From DTU018 sp003444615 (GTDB lineage Bacteria > Bacillota > Syntrophomonadia > Syntrophomonadales > Syntrophomonadaceae): a stretch of DNA of 11,272 nucleotides. The position numbers and the translations under genes are program-made. Below the pieces are notes generated by a model. It saw nothing but the letters and a program-made list of their open reading frames with translations. It had not been told where the DNA came from and made no database searches. The DNA lies in contig JBASMO010000110.1 in assembly GCA_049656905.1 (NCBI GenBank), forward strand, positions 1 through 11,272, written 5' to 3'. Of the stretch, positions 6,901 through 11,272 are shown piece by piece. How positions within the stretch are numbered: position 1 is the stretch's first letter; each line of letters starts with the position of its first letter.

Positions 6901-7323
6901 ACCAACTACCCCCTAATTATTCCAGCCATATGGGCGGCGATATTATTAATGCACCTGCTAAAATAAAATAAGCGACATGTATTTACCAACAGATGGAAAT
7001 CCGCTTGGCAATACTTGACGCTTATTCTAAGTAACTGCTTACCTAAGATACATCGCTCCGGTATTTCTTCCAATTAACAATTCACTCCCAGATAAATTGA
7101 GAAAAGTTTACTATATAATGACAGTTTAGTCAATATGGCATACTGGCAACCTCTGCACTGGTAACACTTGGGCTTAAACTTAACTTAAATAATACCAAAA
7201 TTTATATTATTGTTAGCTATTATTAGTGTCAAAAGATGGCGCTAAAAACATCACATGCAAATAAAGGAAACAGAAACCATTTAGAGAAATTAAAAATACT
7301 TAAAACAAAAAGGGGGATCAAGC
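6901..7323. other. Divergent intergenic region, no gene seen
   Basis: A 423-base AT-rich spacer lies between two divergent genes that both use TTG starts. No frame with a ribosome site, no tRNA, and no long inverted repeat was found. It has candidate promoters for both flanking genes and an isolated perfect TATAAT at 7114-7119 that lacks a -35 at proper distance. The space is larger than two promoters require, so an unannotated small RNA or operator set cannot be excluded. Confidence 0.55.
7180..7208 (+). promoter_or_regulatory. Candidate promoter for MEDS histidine kinase
   Basis: TTAACT (7180-7185) and TATATT (7203-7208) are 17 bases apart, matching sigma-A consensus at 4/6 and 5/6. The leader to the TTG start would be about 109 bases. 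The region is AT-rich, so this is tentative. Confidence 0.35.
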
Positions 7324-8610
7324 TTGGACCAAGAACTGGTTGAAAATCTGCGCAAAGTTGGCATTCCTTATATAAACGACATACCGTGGGGTACTCATAT
7401 TTGTTCCTTTTTTGGGAGCAAAAGTGATTTACTAGGGATAGTTGTCCCGTATTTTAAGGCCGGATTAGAAAACAATGAATTCTGTATCTGGGTGGTTTCG
7501 GAGCCATTGGATGTTTCGGAAGCTAGGGAGGCCTTAGAAGCTGCCATACCCGATTTCCAATCATATACAGAGCAAATAGAATTATATAATCATCGTGATT
7601 GGTATCAAGTTTCAGAACTAGATGCAGATAGGATAGTACAGGCCTGGATCACTAAATTGAAGGCAGCCATTAGTAATGGTTATGAAGGTATCAGGGTTTG
7701 CGGCAGTACAGTTTGGACAGACTTTAGATCCTGGAAAAAATACCTAGATTATGAGGCCAAGGTGGAAAATATTATTGGTTCTCTGCAAACAATTGCTTTG
7801 TGTCCATTTCAATTGGAGAAATGCGGACTCCTTGAACTTCTAGGTTTAGCGCAAATTCACGACTTTACTTTTATCAGTTGTAAAGACCCCTTCAGCTATT
7901 TAAACAGCATGGTTAATACTGATCGTTTTGAATTAATCGGGAAGATGGCAGCTAGTGTAGCCCATGAGATTAGAAATCCCATGACATCGGTAAAGGGTTT
8001 TATCCAGCTGCTACAGGGTGATAAGGATTTACAGAAATACTCTTCCTATTTTATGTTGATGATCGACGAACTGGAACGGGCCAATGATATAATTACTGAG
8101 TATTTATCCATAGCCAAACCAAGGGTTCGCAATGTGGAAAATCATAATCTAAATGAAATATTAACTACTATGCTGCTGTTGCTCCAGGCTGATGCTCGCA
8201 AGGAAGACAAAGACGTGATCCTGGTAACTGGTGATACTGCGGATATATTAGTTGACCCCAGAGAAATCCGGCAGGTTATCCTTAATTTGGTACGCAATGG
8301 ATTGGACTCTATGCCATCTGGAGGGGTTGTGGAAATACGAACCTCCATGCAAAATAACGAAATTGTATTAGAAGTAGAGGACAGCGGTCATGGAATACCC
8401 GAAGAAATCCAAGTTCATCTTGGCAAACCTTTCGTGACTACCAAGGAACACGGTACGGGTTTGGGAATGTATGTCACCTACAACATTCTTAAAAGTTACC
8501 AAGCCAACATAAATATACGTTCGTCGAATGAAGGAACACGGTTTATAATACGTTTCCCATCTGCCGAAGGAGGAAATTCGGATTATATATGTAGATACAA
8601 ATCCGGCTAA
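7324..8610 (+). CDS. MEDS-domain sensor histidine kinase, orphan, cytosolic
   Basis: 428 residues with no membrane segment. Residues about 15-175 form a MEDS domain (the DcmR-type sensory domain; note WGTHICSFF near the start), a diverged P-loop-like fold thought to bind a small ligand. A HisKA dimerisation helix follows with SVAHEIRNP and phosphoacceptor H214. The HATPase domain shows the N box NLVRNGLDSM (N321, N325), G1 box DSGHGI (353-358) and G2 box GTGLGM (377-382), so it should be catalytically competent. The HisKA stretch resembles Bacillus sporulation kinases (AHEIRNP-x-TSVKGF-x-QLL). No response regulator is adjacent; in Clostridia such orphan kinases can phosphorylate Spo0A, but that is inference. 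TTG start at 7324 with AGGGGG seven bases upstream. Confidence 0.9.
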   Translation: MDQELVENLRKVGIPYINDIPWGTHICSFFGSKSDLLGIVVPYFKAGLENNEFCIWVVSEPLDVSEAREALEAAIPDFQSYTEQIELYNHRDWYQVSELDADRIVQAWITKLKAAISNGYEGIRVCGSTVWTDFRSWKKYLDYEAKVENIIGSLQTIALCPFQLEKCGLLELLGLAQIHDFTFISCKDPFSYLNSMVNTDRFELIGKMAASVAHEIRNPMTSVKGFIQLLQGDKDLQKYSSYFMLMIDELERANDIITEYLSIAKPRVRNVENHNLNEILTTMLLLLQADARKEDKDVILVTGDTADILVDPREIRQVILNLVRNGLDSMPSGGVVEIRTSMQNNEIVLEVEDSGHGIPEEIQVHLGKPFVTTKEHGTGLGMYVTYNILKSYQANINIRSSNEGTRFIIRFPSAEGGNSDYICRYKSG

Positions 8611-8645
8611 TTAAAATGACCACTGGCTATGCTTCCAGCGGTCAT
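8611..8645 (-). terminator. Intrinsic terminator after sspH
   Basis: Read on the minus strand, 8645-8635 pairs with 8626-8616 as 11 base pairs with a single G-T wobble and an eight-base loop, followed by TTTTAATTA. On the plus strand the wobble becomes an A-C mismatch and no T-run follows, so it mainly serves the minus-strand sspH gene, whose stop is 11 bases away. It may also partly stop the converging kinase transcript. Confidence 0.8.
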
Positions 8646-8656
8646 CTTCCGAGCTC

Positions 8657-8830
8657 TCATTCAGTTTCTCTCAACATGTTAATGGGAACACTTAAACGGT
8701 GGTTATTATCCAACAGGCGAATATGAGCCGAATCCTGTTCAATCTGTTCAATCCAAACTGGATGTCCCTGATAGAGAACTTCAATTACCCCTTTGGACTC
8801 CATGATCTCCCGGGCACGATCAACTAACAT
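8657..8830 (-). CDS. sspH: H-type small acid-soluble spore protein (SspH-like)
   Basis: 57 residues, normal for the SspH family. It shows the family pattern RAREIMES near the N terminus, then VLYQGHPVWIEQIE (family: V-x-YNGVPVWIE), a LDN stretch and a terminal SVPINMLRE. SspH is a minor SASP made in the forespore under sigma-G in Bacillus; its exact role in the spore core is unclear. The start is ATG 8830 because GAGGTG (8842-8837) sits six bases upstream; an in-frame GTG three codons earlier overlaps that ribosome site. A terminator follows directly, and the gene lies 66 bases downstream of the CDF exporter on the same strand. Confidence 0.85.
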   Translation of the reverse strand: MLVDRAREIMESKGVIEVLYQGHPVWIEQIEQDSAHIRLLDNNHRLSVPINMLRETE

Positions 8831-8851
8831 AACCGACACCTCTTTTTTTAT

Positions 8852-8881
8852 TAGCTTGCCTCAGCCACACTATAATTATTT
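8852..8881 (-). promoter_or_regulatory. Candidate sigma-G promoter for sspH
   Basis: On the minus strand AAATA (8881-8877), 18 bases, then CAAGCTA (8858-8852) resembles the sigma-G pattern GMATR-N18-CATNHTA with two mismatches overall. The inferred start near 8845 gives a short leader that retains the ribosome site. Family regulation makes it plausible; the match is imperfect. Confidence 0.35.
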
Positions 8882-8896
8882 ATCCGAAGTCTCCTT

Positions 8897-9850
8897 TTAG
8901 GAATGAGATGTGTCATTATAACTGTCCAGGTGCACCGTGGTCATTGCGTATAAATCACCGTTTATGATATCTTCAACTTTTTCAGCAATATCATGAGCTT
9001 TAACCAAGGGCAATGAGCCATCCACTTCAATATGAAGGGAGATTACTTTGTAAGCTCCATAGTCATGTACAGCAATATCATGGGTGGACATTACACCAGG
9101 TACAGTATAGGCCAATTCGTTAATCCTTTCTAATTGTTCCTCATCCGCTTCACCGATTATTTTGGAAGATGAGTCTAAAAATATTTCAATGCCAGTCCAG
9201 ATTATTAAAATTGACACAGCCATACCTAAAACGGCATCGACGCGATAATAGCCATATTTTGATGCCAATATGGCCACAGCTACCAAAAACGAGGCTATGG
9301 CATCGGTTCGGTGATGCCAAGCATCAGCAATCAAGGCTGAAGACTTAATACGGTTTCCCAATTCTATGGATATTCTGGACATCAATTCTTTCACCAAAGC
9401 GGCTGCGACCATAAAAGCTGCTATCAGTAAGCTGCCGCGAACTGGAGTATTAGCCAAATAGCGCTGATAAGAATCGTAACCAAACTTAACGCCCACTGCC
9501 AAAAGCATTAAAGCAATTATCAGGGTAGCGATAAACTCTATGCGGCCATGTCCATAAGGATGTCTCTGATCAGCGGGCATTGAGGACATCTTGAAACCTA
9601 TAATTACCACTAACGAAGTCAATACATCAGAAGCTGTATGAACAGCATCTGCCAGCATAGAAATACTGTTAAGCATAAGGCCGAATACCATTTTTATGAC
9701 TGCTAAAAATATGTTACCGATGATGCTAATCCATGCTTCCAGATAGGCGACTCGTTTACGATATTCAGGTTTTGCCAATTCTTGACTATTGGTGCGCTCA
9801 ACGGTGTGCCGCAAAAGAAAGTCAGAAATATTTACCGTTAACCGATCCAT
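8897..9850 (-). CDS. Cation diffusion facilitator (CDF) metal exporter
   Basis: 317 residues with the six-helix CDF membrane domain and a C-terminal ferredoxin-like cytosolic domain. Transport-site motifs: HTASD (H71, D75) in helix 2 and HHRTD (H179, D183) in helix 5, the HxxxD/HxxxD arrangement usual for zinc-type CDFs. FieF/YiiP-like regulatory-domain ligands are conserved: H262, H273, H286, H307 and D309 (TVHLD). It exports zinc, iron, cobalt or cadmium by proton antiport; the manganese-type DxxxD site is absent. Start: ATG 9850 with AAGGAG seven bases upstream. An intrinsic-terminator-like hairpin ends only 22 bases before the ATG, suggesting regulated read-through. It is flanked on the same strand by tlp upstream and sspH downstream. 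Confidence 0.9.
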   Translation of the reverse strand: MDRLTVNISDFLLRHTVERTNSQELAKPEYRKRVAYLEAWISIIGNIFLAVIKMVFGLMLNSISMLADAVHTASDVLTSLVVIIGFKMSSMPADQRHPYGHGRIEFIATLIIALMLLAVGVKFGYDSYQRYLANTPVRGSLLIAAFMVAAALVKELMSRISIELGNRIKSSALIADAWHHRTDAIASFLVAVAILASKYGYYRVDAVLGMAVSILIIWTGIEIFLDSSSKIIGEADEEQLERINELAYTVPGVMSTHDIAVHDYGAYKVISLHIEVDGSLPLVKAHDIAEKVEDIINGDLYAMTTVHLDSYNDTSHS

Positions 9851-9872
9851 ATCAACACTCCTTGGTATTAGT

Positions 9873-9924
9873 AAAAAAACCGTGGGACTTAGTATATTTA
9901 CAAAAACAATAGTCCCACGGTTTT
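9873..9924 (-). terminator. Perfect 14-bp hairpin: tlp terminator or CDF leader attenuator
   Basis: AAAACCGTGGGACT and its exact complement AGTCCCACGGTTTT (9876-9889 and 9911-9924) enclose a 21-base loop. On the minus strand the stem runs straight into seven Ts (9879-9873), a strong intrinsic terminator; on the plus strand TTTTATT follows, so it may also work in that direction. It lies between the tlp stop (10021) and the CDF ribosome site, leaving too little room for a promoter after it. Any CDF transcript must therefore cross it or start inside it. Confidence 0.85.
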
Positions 9925-9982
9925 ATTCCGCTGCCAATAATCGGCCCAGCATATGCCTGACTAATTATATTAAATTACAAAC

Positions 9983-10012
9983 ATTGTAACATCAGTATAA
10001 GAACCATGGCAA
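9983..10012 (-). promoter_or_regulatory. Candidate sigma-A promoter upstream of CDF hairpin
   Basis: On the minus strand TTGCCA (10012-10007), 18 bases, TACAAT (9988-9983), each 5/6 to consensus, starting just past the tlp stop. A perfect TATAAT (9969-9964) further on has only a weak -35 partner. Either would give a CDF leader of roughly 105-125 bases containing the terminator hairpin. Confidence 0.45.
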
Positions 10013-10020
10013 GAGTTGGA

Positions 10021-10248
10021 TTACTCATACCCCTTTTCCCGGTCAATGGCTTCATCGCGTATTTCCAGTCTCATACGTTCCAAGGCATCTTCCCGGCGCT
10101 CATTCTTTTTCTTTAGGGCTTGTATTGTCTTGGGATCATCGGTTTCAGCCATCATCTCTTCTACCAGCTCAATGTTTCTTATGGTATGGTCAATGTTAAA
10201 CTGGATTCTTTCTACATTATCTCGGCGGTCATCAGGATTGTGCTTCAT
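10021..10248 (-). CDS. tlp: Small acid-soluble spore protein Tlp
   Basis: 75 residues. The N-terminal NPDDRRDNVERIQ matches the Tlp signature NPDDRSDNVEKLQ; then come a helical NIDHTIRNIE-x-VEEMM region, a KKKNERREDALERMR stretch (family: KEKNRRREES-x-E-x-MR) and a terminal EIRDEAIDRE. Length and composition (Asp/Glu/Arg/Lys-rich, no Cys or Trp) agree with the family. Tlp is a minor spore-core SASP, made under sigma-G in Bacillus; the thioredoxin-like name does not reflect a thioredoxin active site, and none is present. ATG 10248 has AGGAGA six bases upstream. The hairpin at 9873-9924 is its likely terminator. Confidence 0.9.
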   Translation of the reverse strand: MKHNPDDRRDNVERIQFNIDHTIRNIELVEEMMAETDDPKTIQALKKKNERREDALERMRLEIRDEAIDREKGYE

Positions 10249-10411
10249 AACAACTCTCCTTTTAATATAGTAATTTCAACAAATATTATTCGAAATTGAC
10301 GGTTAATTCTTTAATCTCATGCCCAAATGCCCCCTTGCTACCTATTAATAGTTTGAAAAACTCAGCTTATGAGCAAACTATGGCTGTAATAAGTTCTGGG
10401 AGGTAGTAAAG

Positions 10412-10627
10412 ATGAATTCAGAGCTGTTGTTGAACGAAGCACTTGGTCATCTGGGAGAACTGGAACAATTATTTGCTGATTTAGCCAGCCGTAGCGAACA
10501 CCAGGTGCAGCGCAAGGATTATTTGGATTATCAAGGTCAGATCCAGCAAATGCAGAAAAAACTCAGCCAGGATCTTGATAATATTGATGACACGGAGACC
10601 TTCACTATGTCATTGGACAAATGGTAG
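10412..10627 (+). CDS. Small helical protein of unknown function
   Basis: 71 residues beginning MNSELLLNEALGHLGELE and ending TFTMSLDKW, rich in Leu, Gln, Glu and Asp with heptad-like spacing of hydrophobics over about residues 5-60, so probably an alpha-helical hairpin or coiled coil. No cysteine, signal peptide or membrane segment. ATG 10412 follows GGGAGGT (10398-10404) at seven bases, a strong ribosome site that makes it a likely real gene. It is divergent from tlp across a 163-base spacer. I do not recognise its family. Confidence 0.7.
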   Translation: MNSELLLNEALGHLGELEQLFADLASRSEHQVQRKDYLDYQGQIQQMQKKLSQDLDNIDDTETFTMSLDKW

Positions 10628-10764
10628 TCAGCAGCAAGATATTAGCTTAGCGTAAAATTACTTTGGGAAAAAGAAGCAGAAAAATAAATAAGAGAAAGAG
10701 AATCTCCTTGTGATAATATAGAGATGTCCAAAAGCCCTATATTTATAGCAAAGGAGAAACTCTT
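10628..10764. other. Intergenic region containing the left end of the insertion sequence
   Basis: The stretch includes a strongly purine-rich run (about 10663-10700) and then an AT-rich leader to the transposase. The outer boundary of the element must lie here, but its terminal inverted repeat cannot be fixed because the right end is outside the window. Confidence 0.5.
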
Positions 10765-11272
10765 ATGGAACTAATTATACAGAAAATTGCAGCAACAATC
10801 AGCCAAAGATTCGAAGAAGAGTTAAAAAGACTTTTTATCGAGGAAAGAGATATATCTGAATACATAATTGCTACCAAAGAAATGCTAGATGAAGTTGGGG
10901 TAAAGCTAGTGGCTGAAGCATTGGTAAAGATGGATGAGGCAGTAAGGAACAGTGCGGACAGGAAACGCAACTGGGTGATAAAAAGCAAAGCTGACCAAAA
11001 GAATCTAGCAACTATTTTTGGCGAAGTCAGCTATAAAAGGACATATTATCAGAACAAGAAGACCGGAGAATATTGCTATCTATCAGATGAAATAGTGGGC
11101 ATAAAAGCACACGACAAGCTTGATACATCTTTAAAGGCAAAATTAATCGAAGAAGCCGTCAGTACGCCCTACCGAAGGAGTGGGGAGAAAGCAGCCGAAA
11201 CAATAAAACTGACGTCACAGACAGTAATGAACACTATCCGCGAGCTGGGTCATGTAGATAACAGTGCTGTTG
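10765..11272 (+). CDS. ISLre2-family (UPF0236) transposase, N-terminal part
   Basis: The frame is open from ATG 10765 to the window edge, 169 codons, cut off by the boundary. The start is supported by AAAGGAG eight bases upstream. The product shows the family's N-terminal features: a helical charged region, then FGEVSYKRTYYQNKKTGEY, a LSDEIVGI element, and a later helical segment containing TPYRRSGE, as in ISLre2/UPF0236 transposases. The catalytic part is not in view. No frameshift or internal stop is seen, so the visible portion looks intact. It transposes its own element and has no evident link to the neighbouring genes. Confidence 0.85.
   Translation, partial: MELIIQKIAATISQRFEEELKRLFIEERDISEYIIATKEMLDEVGVKLVAEALVKMDEAVRNSADRKRNWVIKSKADQKNLATIFGEVSYKRTYYQNKKTGEYCYLSDEIVGIKAHDKLDTSLKAKLIEEAVSTPYRRSGEKAAETIKLTSQTVMNTIRELGHVDNSAV

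Noticed and set aside
7098..7119. TTGAGA plus TATAAT as promoter of the MEDS kinase
   Set aside because: Spacing is 10 bases and there is no extended -10, so the pair cannot act as a normal sigma-A promoter.
9876..9924. The 14-bp inverted repeat as termini of a miniature transposon or an attachment site
   Set aside because: The arms enclose only 21 bases, the stem ends in T-runs on both strands, and no flanking direct repeat is seen; a terminator or attenuator explains it better.
9851..10012. A known NiCo or manganese riboswitch in the CDF leader
   Set aside because: The transcribed leader before the hairpin is short and I cannot recognise either consensus by eye, so no named riboswitch is claimed.
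10263..10291. GAATA-N17-TATATTA on the minus strand as a sigma-G promoter for tlp
   Set aside because: The boxes match well, but transcription would start inside the ribosome site, leaving an 8-base leader; the true promoter is probably elsewhere.
10351..10378. GTTTG/CAAAC with inner CTCA/TGAG upstream of the small helical protein gene, as an operator or hairpin
   Set aside because: The arms are short and interrupted by a five-base A bulge on one side only; likely chance in AT-rich DNA.
10743..10988. 81-codon minus-strand frame within the transposase
   Set aside because: Antisense to a clearly recognised transposase reading frame, without a ribosome site.

Overview
The window looks like a chromosomal segment of a low-GC, Gram-positive, endospore-forming member of the Firmicutes, most likely class Clostridia. 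The evidence is two small acid-soluble spore protein genes (sspH-like and tlp-like), strong AGGAGG-type ribosome sites, TTG starts, sigma-A-type promoters, an orphan sporulation-type histidine kinase, and a mobile complement (group II intron, ISLre2 transposase) common in that class. A Syntrophomonas-like relative would fit the acyl-CoA ligase and DegV/FakB content, but the sequence alone does not prove the genus.

Layout. 1-283: the 3' end of a group II intron, with the last 60 codons of its reverse transcriptase/maturase, then domain V and domain VI with a bulged branch-point A. 388-1674 (-): an unusual protein with an N-terminal four-cysteine zinc ribbon, a roughly 350-residue acidic disordered region and an arginine/lysine tail. 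A 343-base divergent spacer follows, with a possible mother-cell sigma promoter on the minus strand, a sigma-A promoter on the plus strand and a tiny 15-codon frame. 2018-3652 (+): acyl-CoA synthetase, closed by a long terminator hairpin. 3838-4512 (+): metallo-beta-lactamase-fold hydrolase with its own near-consensus promoter. 4703-5545 (+): DegV/FakB fatty-acid-binding protein. 5566-6900 (-): CNNM/CorC-type divalent-cation transporter, TTG start. After a 423-base divergent spacer, 7324-8610 (+): soluble MEDS-domain histidine kinase, also TTG start. 8657-8830 (-): SspH. 8897-9850 (-): cation diffusion facilitator. 10021-10248 (-): Tlp. 10412-10627 (+): small unknown helical protein. 10765 to the end (+): 5' part of an ISLre2/UPF0236 transposase.

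How the parts may work together. The ligase and DegV/FakB genes both concern acyl chains (activation to CoA thioesters, presentation of fatty acid to a kinase), with an MBL hydrolase between them; separate promoters and a terminator argue against one operon. The right half has a sporulation flavour: a cytosolic kinase with a KinA-like phosphoacceptor region and no adjacent response regulator, and two SASP genes flanking a zinc/iron-type CDF exporter. Two different metal exporters (CNNM and CDF) lie about 2 kb apart.

The points most worth a second look are the perfect 14-bp terminator hairpin directly in front of the CDF ribosome site, which suggests leader attenuation, and the zinc-ribbon/acidic/basic-tail protein, which I cannot assign to a named family. 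I see no CRISPR array, rRNA or tRNA, and nothing I can defend as a wholly new multi-gene system.
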